From contig OY365822.1 of assembly GCA_959347315.1 (NCBI GenBank), positions 13,557,519 to 13,621,518 on the forward strand: 64,000 nt of DNA. Reading direction: 5' to 3'. Positions 12,814 to 24,185 of the stretch are shown here, one piece after another (position 1 is the stretch's first letter; the number at the start of each line of letters is the position of its first letter). The DNA is from Bimastos eiseni. Its lineage: Eukaryota; Annelida; Clitellata; Crassiclitellata; Lumbricidae. The position numbers and the translations under genes are program-made. The notes beneath the pieces are model-generated. The model had not been told where the DNA came from and made no database searches. It worked only from the letters and a program-made list of their open reading frames with translations.

Positions 12814-12999
12814 GTATACAGTACATAGATGATGTCTTATCTTATCTAATAACTTCTGTGGCGTACTTTTATGAGGCTAGTTGCGCTCTGCTGCGCAAGC
12901 GGAGTTACAAATGTACTTGTCTCGCGTTCGCCTATCTGATAGCATCGTGCTTTCTCACTGGATGGTAGTGTGACCTGGGAAGGCCTTTCAGTAGCACTG

Positions 13000-13145
13000 C
13001 ATCTCATGCCTATCGGTCAATCTATCCTGTTCTACTCTGTCCTTAAGACTGTTCTGTTTGACCGAGACTAGGCTGGGAGCACTTCTGAGCAGATGGCCTT
13101 GAAGAGGCGCTATATAAAACTGCTGTAGTAATAGTAATAACAATG
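13000..13145 (+). mobile_element. LINE-derived 3' end
   Basis: The segment 'ctaggctgggagcacttctg' followed by 'gaagaggcgctatataaaac' and a TAATAG-type simple tail matches the 3' ends at 59570-59640 and 62575-62645, where the flanking sequence encodes the end of a non-LTR reverse transcriptase. In FkbM intron 2. Confidence 0.75.
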
Positions 13146-13739
13146 CTGACCAATTCATAAGATGATGTTTGGTAGACTGGAAGAAGACCAGACCCTTACG
13201 CTAGTCTTCATGAAAAGCTGACCATGCTAACGATTTCATTTTTCTTATGAGGGCAGGTGGCTATAACTCCCTGGTGGTCTCGCCCCTTATATTCCAACTG
13301 ACAGTGCGTGTTCTTTGTGTTTGAGTTGACCTGAGAGCGCAGGTGGAACCAAAATGTCTGCCCTGATGACAATTTGAACTCCTATCACTGTGAGACATTC
13401 CAGAACTGTGGTGTGTCTGTGAAACTTTAGTCCTATTATGGTTCAAGATATCTAGTCATTCAGAGGGAATCAGAACAGTCTGTGTGGATATGTCTGTCTG
13501 TTTGCTGCTTCGTCTGTCTTAATCGCTGTCTCATGTGAACTTATGTCCTTTTACATGTCTTTGCCTGTTCAACAGGCATACATGTAGGTCTTCCTTCGGT
13601 ACATGATGTTTTGGCACAAACCTGTGATACAATAATATTGCATATTATAGAAATATATTATAGATCAATGTACCACTTTAGTGTTGTAAATTTTTGTCCA
13701 TGGCAAATCAGGTTAAGCCTCAAGAGCGAGGATAGTAGC

Positions 13740-14050
13740 AGAGGAATCGGTGAAAAGAATCGTGTTTAACTTGAAGCTGGATCAGTGAAAAGGATAATGT
13801 TAAACTCGGACTTGGATTGACAAAAAGGATCATGCTTAAATGGAAGCTGGATTGATGGAAAGAATTGTGCTTAAATGGAAGCTGGATTGATTAAATAATC
13901 ATGCTTAAGTGGACGCTGGATTGATGGAAAGAATTGTGCTTAACTTGAAGCTGGATTGATGAAAAAATCGTGATTAAATGGAAGCTGGATAAATGAAAAT
14001 AATCATGCATAAATGGAAGCTGGATTGATGAAACGAATCATGCTAACAGG
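13740..14050. repeat. ~36-bp tandem array related to MITE interior
   Basis: About eight copies of a roughly 36-bp unit built from 'aaatggaagctggattgatg' followed by 'aaaagaatcatgctt', diverged 10-25% from each other. The same phrases occur, not in tandem array form, inside the TIR elements at 36156-36443 and 60965-61241. Confidence 0.9.
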
Positions 14051-14357
14051 ATTACACGACGACTAGAATTCTCATATCCATCTCGCTTCTATTCAAGTAT
14101 GATTCTTTTTATAATTCCAGTTCCAGGTTTAGCATAATTATTTTTATCAATCATGCATATATTACAATATATATTATGTATCAGATATCTGCGCCAAAAC
14201 GTCCTACTCCGGTATTTCTTTGTGTCTGCCTTTCTGAGTGTATGTTCCATCGTATCTGTGCCTCTTCCTATAACTTATACTTGTCCTTTGCCATCTTCAT
14301 GTTATGTCTGTCTCTGCTTACATGTTCCTGTGGCCCTCAGTCTGCTATAGACATCTT

Positions 14358-14585
14358 GTGTGGCACAGTGGCTGATCGGTTAGAGTGGTCGGCCCATAAC
14401 ACTCAGTGTGCGCTGAGTGAGTGGGTTCGATCCTCATCCGAGGCGTCAGTCACTGTGTAGGGACTTTGAGCAAGTCCTTCGCGCACAATTGCTCTGCAGT
14501 TGCAATTGCGCCGTCGATGCGTGTCTGTGCACTTCTGAGCAAAAGATGATTGAAGAAGGGCGATATCAAATTTCAAGAATTTCTA
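14358..14585 (+). mobile_element. tRNA-derived SINE
   Basis: The 5' part has a tRNA-like polymerase III promoter: an A-box-like 'tggctgatcggttagagtgg' and a B-box GGTTCGATCC about 50 bp downstream. It ends in 'cacttctgagcaaaagatg', then 'gaagaagggcgatatcaaat', which resembles the LINE 3' ends in this window. A second copy is at 54941-55165. In FkbM intron 2. Not a working tRNA gene, since the cloverleaf is not complete. Confidence 0.85.
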
Positions 14586-14673
14586 AGATTTCAAATCTCC
14601 CACAGTTTCTATATCTATCGCTGTGTATATTCATCGACTAGTCAGGGCCACTCCCTTTGCATGTTCCCCTTAG

Positions 14674-15486
14674 ATCATCGTCGTCCAGAACGCCATCTCT
14701 GACCAACGAGAGACCCTGGAGCTGTCCATTCCAGGCGACAACCAGGGTGGCGTCGCCCTGAGTTCCCAGGATGCCGATCGCTTCTGCTTGGAACCCGAAT
14801 GCCCGCCGCACGCCACAACGATCGTCATGGACGACCTCCTCGAGGTCACGAACTTTGAGAAGGCGGTAATCAAGATCGACATCGAAGGTCACGAACATCG
14901 AGCCTTCGTCCGCTCTAAGCGTCTCTTCCTAAATGTCGACGTTCGGTACATCTTCATGGAGTGGATAAAGTTGAGGGAGTACTACGGCAGCGATGCAGAC
15001 AACTCCCCCGACAAAGAACTCGTCTTTGAACTCATCGACTATCTCGTCGAAATGGGGTACACACCAAGGGGCTCACTCCTTCTGAACAAGCTTGACCCGC
15101 CCTACTGGTACGGGTGGCCCGATGATATCTACTGGGAGGCTGCAGAGGGCAATAGAAATGGGGTTGTTACCGAGCGGAAATACTCGACTAATGCTTCTGG
15201 TTCGAACTCAACAATAGGCAATGCTCTTAGAAATTCTAGTTCGTCCATTGCTGCGGGGAATTCCACAGGATCCAATGTCCATGAGAATTCCAAAGTAGAT
15301 TTCATTCGTGGAAACTCCAAAGAAGGTATTCCATTCGGTAATTTTACAGGATACAAAGTCCCAGGAAATTCCAAAGTAGATATCCGTCATGGGGACTCAA
15401 AAGTAGGTTTTCCATCTTGGAATTCTACAGGGAATTCTAAAGCAAACAGTGATCTTGTGAATTCAACCAAGAGAAGAAGTAGCTGA
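14674..15486 (+). CDS. FkbM-type methyltransferase, exon 3 (catalytic C-half and sequon-repeat tail)
   Basis: Last coding exon: acceptor ccccttag|ATCATC, 270 codons and TGA. Residues 268-430 finish the methyltransferase fold, with AISDQRE, the FkbM segment VIKIDIEGHEHRAF (the first Asp is residue 336) and YIFMEWIKLREYY. The end of the domain is marked by PYWYGWPDDIYWE. From about residue 435 the protein changes to a Ser/Asn/Gly-rich tail of about 100 residues with seven N-X-S/T sequons and a 27-residue tandem repeat. If the protein is type II as predicted from exon 1, this tail is lumenal and could be heavily glycosylated. The role of the tail is unknown. Confidence 0.95.
   Translation: MIVVQNAISDQRETLELSIPGDNQGGVALSSQDADRFCLEPECPPHATTIVMDDLLEVTNFEKAVIKIDIEGHEHRAFVRSKRLFLNVDVRYIFMEWIKLREYYGSDADNSPDKELVFELIDYLVEMGYTPRGSLLLNKLDPPYWYGWPDDIYWEAAEGNRNGVVTERKYSTNASGSNSTIGNALRNSSSSIAAGNSTGSNVHENSKVDFIRGNSKEGIPFGNFTGYKVPGNSKVDIRHGDSKVGFPSWNSTGNSKANSDLVNSTKRRSS
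15259..15447 (+). repeat. 81-bp in-frame coding repeat
   Basis: Units start at 15259, 15340 and 15421, exactly 81 bp apart; the third is partial. Each starts with AATT(C/T)(C/T)ACAGG, encoding N-S/F-T-G, and carries an internal NSKVD-like core. The period is a multiple of three, so the frame and the leading sequon are kept. Confidence 0.92.
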
Positions 15487-15739
15487 GTGGTTGCTCAATT
15501 GGAAATTCTGAGAACCTCTCAAGTTAGATACAGAATTGCTGACCAGACCATAGGTTTTAAAGGAGTGGTTAATCCAAGACGAGGTAGAGTTCAAGCAGAG
15601 TCCAGGAAGTCATCGTAGGTATTTCCAAGTTCTGTGTTTGAGCAAATCCTACCTAAACTCTGTAGATAGTGGACTTTCCTTTGACCTCCATTACTAACAG
15701 AACTCTACTCACACTGCTATGCTCTCTATAATTAATTGC

Positions 15740-15926
15740 AACCAACTTGAATCAGAGTATCCAACTTAATGTGGGACATCCAAAGCAAATCAGAGTATTC
15801 AAATTAAATCAAGATATCCAAGTATATTCCAGATTTTCAGGTTAAATCAAAATGTCCAAAGAAAATCATGGTATTCCTAAAAAATCAGATATAATATCCT
15901 ATAATATCCAAAGAAAATCACGGTAT
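15740..15926. repeat. degenerate ~20-bp repeat, TCCAAAGAAAATCANGGTAT type
   Basis: The phrases 'ccaaagcaaatcagagtatt', 'ccaaagaaaatcatggtatt' and 'ccaaagaaaatcacggtatc' recur downstream of the FkbM stop codon, probably in its 3' UTR or just beyond. Confidence 0.7.
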
Positions 15927-16237
15927 CAGAGGTGTAACAAGGTTTTGAAAAGTGGGGGGGACATAATTTTTAAAATGTTCCGCTAGAGTTTTTGCCCCCA
16001 CTTTTTGAATTTTGCTCCCCAGAAATTTGAAAAATGGGGGGCGGCACAAATTATCTTAACAACTTATCTTAACAAAACTCATCTTAAAAATCCATTGGAG
16101 AAATATAAAAAAGAACCGATGTGAGGGTACATGGGGGACACTGAGCACTAAAACTGGGGGGCTTTGCTCCCCTTCCCCCAGTTTCAAAACTGGGGGACCG
16201 GTGCCCCTCTGCCCCCCTCCCGCTTGTTACACCTCTG
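15927..16237. mobile_element. hAT-type MITE, 311 bp, 8-bp TSD
   Basis: Terminal inverted repeats CAGAGGTGTAACAAG and CTTGTTACACCTCTG, flanked by a perfect 8-bp target duplication CACGGTAT (15919-15926 and 16238-16245). The interior is G-run rich with no transposase, so it is non-autonomous. The CAGAGGTG terminus and 8-bp TSD are hAT hallmarks. Confidence 0.93.
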
Positions 16238-16733
16238 CACGGTATCGAACATAGCTGAGTGATCGATGTATAAACACGATACCCGTCGCACAGGTATAAT
16301 ACATATAACCATCCATCTATCTAAACGAGAGTACACAACGCATGTATATGTATACCCGGGGTTCCACCTGGTGGTGATGTGTCTAGTGATAGCAAAGGGT
16401 TTTTACACCACCCTTTGAGCCCACTATGTTCGATGTTTGCATTCAGATATTATATGCGACACGTGATAGTTACCACTGGTTGGTTGAGCCATGTAGCTTC
16501 CGACGCTTTTGCTGTTTTTTTGATTGGTGACATTGTCATCTGAGCGCATCAGTCAAGAGTTCGCTCGAAACTCGAAACTGACCAGCGTCTTATAATTATA
16601 AGACGAGGACTGTCTTAATTATTATTATGTCTAAATAATTATTGCCCTGCAATTCTGAAATCATTGTGAGAGTTTGAGAGCGAATGATTTATTATTTATT
16701 TAGAATGATCTTTGGTTTTGCATGTTTGTGTGG

Positions 16734-17784
16734 TACGGAGCCCCTAAAGGGACATGAAAGCAGAATATTTTATCTCGTGCGCACGAGATATATCTCGTTC
16801 CCACGACTTACTAAGTCGTGCGCTCGAGTTATTAACTCGTTCCCTCGACTTAATAAGTCGTGCGCACGACTTATTTGACCAATAGCACGCCGACTTTTCT
16901 GTGACGTAAACAAACTTCTATTTTGGTATTTATGGGGAAACACGTAGTTCTCTAAACGAAACAATGTCTAACTCTAAGACAGAGTGATGCAAGCATTCCT
17001 TTCTAAACTTAAATCCCACCTTTTCAAGAAGTCTTACCCAGACTCATTACCTGACATCTGTCACTCCTCGACGAAAGCGATGCTCTCCTTAACAGCTACT
17101 CTGCCTCTCTGCTGACCTTCTGGAAAGCGAACTCCGACTTCCCACGGACTATCATTTGGACAACCCTTTCGATTTGACGCAGCGCTCGTGAATAAGCTGG
17201 TGCCCTGCGCATAGCTTTCAAGTGGCGCTTTAGAAGTCTGGAGATTAAGATTACTACTACTAGGGGTGTATGATATGTGGTGTGGAAGGCTTTGACCTTT
17301 AGGGAAGGCATTTAAATCTACAATGTTATTTGTGATGCCGTTTGTACGCTGAGCGTGTGCCAGACTGGGGATATCACTCTGCAGGCGAATATGAAAGCGA
17401 AAATGAAAATGATGTTCAGATTGACAGAGCTCAAATACTGGCAATATCAGATAAAGGTATCCCCGGGATTTATCGTATGAGTTGTTGGAATTTGGGACGC
17501 TAAAACTACAAATCGCCGTGGTCTCATTTCAAACTACTTCGTTGACAATTGTTGCAGCGACGCCATTATATCCCCGAAATAGAAGTTTTCTTACGTCACA
17601 GAAAGTCAGTGTGCTATTTGTCAAATAAGTCGTGCGCACGACTTATTAAGTCGAGGGAACGAGTTGTTAACTCGTGCGCACGACTTATTAAGTCGAGCGA
17701 ACGAGTTAATAAGTCGTGCGCACGAAATATCTCGTGCGCACGAGTTAAAATATTCTTCATTCATGTCCCTTTAGGGGCTCCGTA
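16734..17784. mobile_element. TIR transposon with palindrome-array arms, 1051 bp
   Basis: Ends are TACGGAGCCCCTAAAGGGAC and its reverse complement, flanked by the 6-bp repeat GTGTGG on both sides (16728-16733, 17785-17790). The inverted arms are about 190 bp each. Much of each arm is a series of 14-20-bp palindromes (AAGTCGTGCGCACGACTT, CTCGTGCGCACGAG and related forms). The roughly 650-bp interior has no transposase and contains a reversed copy of the GAGCGCTGCGTC repeat near 17165-17240. Non-autonomous; the superfamily is not assigned. Confidence 0.9.
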
Positions 17785-17790
17785 GTGTGG

Positions 17791-19149
17791 TCACTGTGGT
17801 GTGTTTTATGATTTGTATCTGTGTATGTAGGCCTTTTACGCATATGTTTGTGTGTATACGTGTTTCACGCAGCAGGATATCATGCAATACGCTGGTTCCA
17901 CTTTCCGAAGCAGATCATCATTTAGTATTTACAGACTACTTCTAGTTGGCGCTACAACATTAATTGCTTCTTCGATCAGATTTCAACGTTTCCAATTTTC
18001 CAGTGTTTATTTCCATGAATGTCGCTTAGGCCATAGTACGGACAGCTATTTATAGTGCTCACCATTGGTCCGCTAAAATGAATCCCTTCATTCCTCCCCA
18101 TAATTCTTTTCGCTAACGGCTAAAAATAGACAGAGTATACATGCAAAGCTTCAACTGCCAAAATCAGACGTAATCTTTTAACCTCGCTCTTCGACTAATA
18201 ATAGAGCGCGACTACATTAGACGGTGGACAGCGACTGGCTTCACCAAGGTCGGTCGTGGACGGGAAAGGCGGATTAGACGACGGCTGATGCCGAAAGGAC
18301 AGATCACCGTCAACATGCTTTGCTGTTCGTCCGCCATTATAAACTAAGGTCATTCGTTTGAGGCGTCATTCTATCGGTGTTTCGAGAACCTAATGCAGTC
18401 CAAGAAGCGGGAAAACACTGGTTGGGGTTGAGCCCCAGTGGGGAGGGAGAGGCCGTCGTGGGGTTAAAACTGCTTGAGAATATTTTGCGCGTTTAATCCT
18501 AGAGTGAACTTCCTTTTGACGGACGGTGGACTTCTGCTGCTGAATGATAGCCAATGTTAGGGAAATTCGGAAGAATCTCAGTCGATGAGAATTCGAATCT
18601 GATTTTACCTGCCCTATACGCATTGCGCACATATGATACTCGCTCGAAAGCACTTCAGATCTAGTATCTTTAATGGTGAGTGTGTTAGTGTGTGTGTGAG
18701 TGAGTGAGAGAGAGAGAGAGAGAGTGAGATAGAGAGACAGAGAGAGAGCGTGGGAGGGAGGGGAGTGAGCCGGGAGGGTGAGAACTCTTTCATTGGTAGT
18801 CGTCTAGCAAGGGCCTGGTGGAGTTGGACTTTAGAATCGAAGACGAACCTGAAGCCAGACCACTATTATATTTACCTAAGTTACATTACTTTCATTCATT
18901 TACTTACTTGCTTACGGCAGAAGTGAATGTATACATTGGACAGGTGGCTGACAGTTCCAATTTCGTGCAGTTTGATTGGCTATAACACGCCTCTGAATAG
19001 TTATTCATTGCGAAGCGCAATATAAATCTATCGCTACGCTACGTTAACAATTTGGTCAACACCTCACATCTGTATATAAATGCTCGATTACATTACAATA
19101 TAAATGTAAAATTGCTTACTTCGTAATTCACAAACAACACGCAAACATT
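17791..19149. other. intergenic; GA microsatellite, no gene
   Basis: Contains a GTGA/GAGA run at about 18675-18760. Short open frames only, and no domain recognised. Confidence 0.5.
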
Positions 19150-19152
19150 TTA

Positions 19153-19652
19153 GGACCCATCCACTTATTACGTAAGGAAAAAATCGAATTTTCGGACCCC
19201 CATCCCTCTGCTGCACAGCGTACATTTCGTGGATCCCTCCCCAAGCGTACGTACATCTGAGCTCTACCCCCTACCCCCCATTGCAAAGGCTAAATAGCTA
19301 AAGACTTCTATAGGGCATTGAGTTTACCATAGACTACTTCTTTTGTTATGCATAATATTTAACTGTCTAAATATGTCAACTTTTATGAAGAAATAAAACA
19401 TTAACAGTGCTTGCATTTTAAAGTTTTAATGTTACATAACATTTTTTAAGCAGGAATATAGTCTGTGATTGGGTTTACAGTTCTGATTTTAATATTCCGT
19501 ATTGTGGACGTCATAATTAAAAAATTATATTTTCGTACGTATATTTTTTCGGTACCCCTCCCACCCGACCCCCATCGTACCCACCCGTACGCAAAGTCGC
19601 AGAAATTCTAAACCCCCTCCTCTTGCTGCGTTCGTAATATGTGGACAGCCCC
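19153..19652 (-). mobile_element. Harbinger-like MITE copy 1, 500 bp, TTA duplication
   Basis: Terminal repeats GGACCCATCCAC and GTGGACAGCCCC with TTA at both flanks (19150-19152, 19653-19655). Nearly full-length match, in reverse orientation, to the element at 37438-37936. A 3-bp TTA duplication and GGG-type ends fit PIF/Harbinger. No transposase inside. Confidence 0.87.
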
Positions 19653-20040
19653 TTACGCATACATAAAAAACGCACACATGACCCCAAAATAAACACGAGC
19701 GCATTCCACATCTGTTCATGGTAGGCGCTGGGTAGGCTCCAATTGCACTCCGATCGTCAGTGTTCCTAACGACGTATTCGAGTGTATACTCGAATCGTCA
19801 ACGAAAGGCGCCCCCGCCATATTCGATTCAGCGATATCTGATTTAGATCGCGAGGGGCCAGATATCGCCGAATTGGCCCTAAATACTGATCCCAGATGTT
19901 GCAGAGATTGGCCCCCAGAGATGGGACGGACGGCGGTCGAACTGTGAATATATATTGGGAGATTATCTCCGTCGATGCTTCTACGGTCGACGTTGAATAA
20001 TTATTCAGCGCTACTTTTGATTTCGATCGAGAAATCCAGC

Positions 20041-20041
20041 G

Positions 20042-20069
<28 letters not shown>
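20041..20069. repeat. (AT)n microsatellite
   Basis: Uninterrupted TA run. Confidence 0.95.
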
Positions 20070-20074
<5 letters not shown>

Positions 20075-20299
20075 AGAGTCTGTGTTGGGCGTATCTTACA
20101 AGTCTTATAGATTCATTATCCATCGAGAGAACTTGAGACGACCAATCAAAACTCTAATCCTTTTCATCATGACTATCCGCCAAACACACACATGGGCACG
20201 TATGAAAGAGTCTTGTGAAGGTATGCACGTATTTTCTGTCTACGCATATCATATTATTATGTTATGTATACAGTGCGTCGATATATTGTACTTGTATTT

Positions 20300-20365
20300 A
20301 TAGATTTATATAGCGTCGCTCACAGAATAATCCAGTCGTAGGCGCTCTATGCACTGGCTTATTAT
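20300..20365 (-). repeat. SINE/LINE-type 3' tail, reversed
   Basis: 'atttatatagcgtcgctcac' followed by 'gtaggcgctctatgc' matches the reversed tails at 12366 and 36635. Confidence 0.6.
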
Positions 20366-21516
20366 GATGTTAGGCGCCATTCAAACAATTAGTTTCACAA
20401 CAATTAGCAAAACAGTGCACAACGACGGCTGACCGATGGTATGGACGTTCAGTCTGTATGCGTTGTGTCACTGTAAAGTGATCGATCCCGAATTATCATA
20501 TACACGGTCTCCCAATTGAACTGATCTCCTCTTTGTTTTCCGCAATATCGCTGTCACTACTAAAGATAATTTGATACAATTTTCGAAATTGTAAAAAGAG
20601 TAAATTATCAAAGTTTTCTTAAAATTTCATTAAATTCTACCAATAGGATCAAAAGTTACGCGCATTCATATTTGTGCTAACAAAATTCGGAGTCGCTCAG
20701 CACAGACTCCAGTGGAAAGGAGCAGCTCCCAAGTGTTGCAAATTCTATTAAGAATCCATATCAAACTAATTATTTTTATTTATTATCTATTATTAATATT
20801 ATTTGTATTTATGCTTCATCAGTAGTTAACTTATTGTCCCAAATGTGCTTTTGCAATTTTGTGTATTAAAGACTACGCTTGCTTACTTACTGACTATGCC
20901 GTGCTCGGTACCAAAGAAATGCGAGCACAGTTTTAATGTTCTCAAAGCTCAAGCCTTGATGGACCAGAATGGCGTAGGCATAATTTTTATGGTCTGAAGG
21001 CGATTTCTTGAAACGGTCTGGAGGAGTGTCTCATAACGGCCAGAGGTCGTTTCAGTTAAACGACGCCGCAATTTTCATAGAAAAGTTGACCAGCGTCGCC
21101 CCATCTGTTGTTTAGGCTTGAAACTGTCACCAGCCAATGCAACCTACGACACTCGTTTTTTTAGTACCATGCAGTATTCAGTAGACGAGGCAACAAGGGC
21201 GTTGGTGACTGGTAAGGGCGTTTGCCTTATAACACGGAGTGGGTGGGTTCAAGCTTCCACAAGACGGATGCTGCTCAGAAGGACATTGAGGATGTACTCA
21301 AAGCACGATTGCTCAGCGACATTGAATGATTGCTCGTGCTCTGGCAGTGCCATTCCAGGGCCTGGATGTGGGAGAGGTGCTGATCATCCTTGTAATGACA
21401 GAGGTCATTAAAACAGCAAGTAACCAAACAGCGCCATCGACTGATGTTTTCCCACTAGATAGTTGAAAACGTGTCCTTTCAATGGATGAGTGCAGATTCA
21501 TTGCTGTGTATCGTAG

Positions 21517-21558
<42 letters not shown>

Positions 21559-22599
21559 GCAGAATTAATAATTGTCTGTCATCCGTGTGACGTAGTGATC
21601 CAGGCGGACAAGGATCCTTGTCTGTCTGTCCAGGGGAGTAACCAGAACATTTTTTCTCGGGGGGGGGGGTGGGGTGTGCCCATACTGCCAACGCCGATGA
21701 CGTGAGGCAGCGTACTGAAAGCTCCTCTGCCTTCCCTTAATAAAAAGAAAAACTCATTGGAACTGGATCAATTGTGTGGGTCAATCTTTTGATCCAGAGG
21801 GTGCTCAAACACTCCTCAGTACCCCTTCTGTTGCTCCCGTCTGTTTATCCACTTGTCTGTTGATCAATCTTTTCCATCTGTCCTTCCCTCTCCTTTATTT
21901 TTCCTCTGGAATGAGTGCACGGAGAGGGCACCAGACAGCAGCAAGAGGTGACCGTGGGCGCCGTGAACCAGTACACAGTGTGTCGCAAAATATGCACTCC
22001 ATCAATCACCACAGAGGCAGAACAACTAATTAGCTTGCAGTCTAGTCTGCACTCTACAGGTCAAGGTTCAGAGCTTATACATGGTCAATGTTCACAACGC
22101 GAGTTAGGATTATTAGAAATAGTAAGAGGGAGGTAAATTCTTCTATAGAAATCGCGGTTCGCTGGAACTGCACTGCACGGGAAATACTCTACGCGTCCAG
22201 CTCGAACACTTTGAGATAGAATCTGGACAGTTGGTTAATACGATGAAAGCCTAAGGACTAACAGTCTTATATGGATTATTCATTGTAACGGTGGCTGTAA
22301 GATTTTGGTAGGAGGAATGTCCCTGCAGCTGCTTTTCCCTCCCCTCGTATGTAAGAACTTAAGAGGAGCGGAATGATGCATTGGAAAAACTTGTCCTTTT
22401 AATGGACGGATGCAGATTCATCGATGTGCATCGTGAATAGTATATACGCATACAATGTATATGCATGTGTGGTTGTGTGTGTGTGTGTGTGTGTGTCTGT
22501 GTGTGCGTGCGTGTGTGTGTGTGTTCTTTAACTTCCTTTGTCAGAGGAAGAGAAGGGCTTCTTACTTACTTAGAACAACGCTACATAGCCAGCGGTGGT
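20366..22599. other. intergenic; microsatellites, no gene
   Basis: Contains an (AT)n at 21514-21558, a G run near 21659-21671 and a (GT)n at 22470-22525. Two related phrases, 'acgtgtcctttcaatggatg' (21469) and 'cttgtccttttaatggacgg' (22390), precede the first and the last of these and suggest two copies of one repeat. No gene supported. Confidence 0.5.
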
Positions 22600-22705
22600 A
22601 GTGGCAGTTTAGCGACACTGTGTGATAACAAAGATCATTAGCGTCGACCTCCTACTTTATCCAGGCTTGGGACTGGCACTGCCTGAGTTCTTGCAGCGAC
22701 GGCGT
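22600..22705 (+). repeat. dispersed repeat, GTTTAGCGAC..TTTATCCAGGCTTGGGA family
   Basis: The block 'cagtttagcgacactgtgtg', 'aagatcattagcgtcg' and 'tttatccaggcttgggactg' recurs at 60415-60500 (+) and 56500-56572 (-), with a partial copy at 56935-56965 (+). Interspersed element of unknown type. Confidence 0.7.
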
Positions 22706-23300
22706 TTTCTGTTGTTTTCTTTGCTTTTTCTCTTTTTACTGCCAGCGTTCCCTCTCTTCAGTTGTCTTTCATACAACTCTCGCAACGCATTTGATGATCA
22801 TTCATGTTGAACGAAAACTAATGGAGCCCAAAAGAAGCGAAACCTTAGCCCAAACCAAGCCCAATATACTCTGGCCTCGATAACAGAATGAATACGTCCG
22901 ATTCATGCTCTTCATCTTCCTAGCCCAGAAATAAACGCCGGCTAATCAATTCTCGGTAGTAAACACGCGCAAGATCCGGTTCCTGAACTCACAACAGATT
23001 TACATAAGACAGCCAATGATAGACTTATGTAGCGCTTATCTTTTCAACTCGTTCTCTACGTATAATGAACTGGTGACTAGTGTATAATTATCGACCATCC
23101 GCCACAGTTCTGTAATAAGCAATAATTATAATAATATGCGTTCATTTCTGCCAATCGGGAAATACGTTAGGAACCCGAGGACAGTATTAATTGATACAAA
23201 TCAAATCACCCCAAATAATTTAGCTGATAAATTTAGTAAATATTAAACCAGGACATCAGTTAAAATCAGTTAATAAGAAAAATAAATAATAGATTAAACC
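22706..23300. other. intergenic, no gene seen
   Basis: Nothing recognised beyond short chance frames. Confidence 0.5.
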
Positions 23301-23610
23301 AATGAATGAATGAACGAATACGCAGATCTTTGATTGCGTGAATTAATGAATTAATGCATGAATTAATTAATTAATCAATAAATTAATAAATTAATATATG
23401 AACGAAGACTCAGATCTGTGATTGTGTGAATGAATGAATGAATGAATGAATGAATGAAATAAGTAATTAATTAATTAACCATTAAATGAATCAATGATCG
23501 AAGACGCAGATCTTTGTGTGAATGAACGAGCGAGAACGAGTGAGTGAGTGAATGAATGAATGAACGAACGAATGAATGGGTGGTTGAATCACTTACTGAA
23601 TTGATTAATT
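23301..23610. repeat. degenerate (AATG)n/(AATTA)n block
   Basis: Runs of GAATGAAT and AATTAATTAA. The phrase GAACGAAGACTCAGATCTGT and variants recur at about 23310, 23400 and 23498, giving an irregular longer period near 90 bp. Confidence 0.85.
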
Positions 23611-23944
23611 GAGTCATTATTGACCTCAGTCAGAGTCATCTGATTTATTGACCGTAAAGACCGTCAGATTATCCCAAATAATCGATATCCACAATCGTCT
23701 CCCTACGAACCTAGATCAGAATTTGAATGGGGTGAAGGGGTGAAGGGAAAATGGCGGAGGAGTGAACCTCATTCAATGTGTGTAGATTGACCGAGATACA
23801 ATCTTTCGTTTTGTGCATAGCCCAACGACGAATGCTGTTGCTAGGCACGTTGTCTCCGATCCGTGATATTCCAGATCTGGTGATCGATGAACGGAGCACC
23901 GCCAGAGGGATTCACGTCTGATTCTGTCAACAGACGGCGCCACT

Positions 23945-24185
23945 CATCCGTCATTTGAATTTACGCTGGCTCCCTGTACGTGCCCCGTTCGATTTCCAGC
24001 TGGCATTTCTCATGCAGGCACAAGGCACGTGGATGTCTCGTATCAGTCTCATTTATCGTCCTGGGTTACACCATGTAGCTCTGCTCAAAGCGAATCCTAT
24101 CTTCGATCATCACTTATCCTGGAATGTTCCTGATACTCGTCTTAATTGCCTTGACCGTCGTCCATTCAACTTCTGGTTCTTCTAA
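23945..24185 (+). mobile_element. possible LINE reverse-transcriptase fragment
   Basis: The short open frame contains LRWLPVRAPFDFQLAFLM, resembling the LHWLPV-type block found near the C-terminus of CR1/L2/Jockey-type ORF2 proteins. The rest of the frame does not continue the family pattern clearly. Weak call. Confidence 0.3.

Noticed and set aside
14358..14460. Functional tRNA gene
   Set aside because: A and B boxes are present, but a full cloverleaf is not visible and the sequence continues into a repeated body also seen at 54941.
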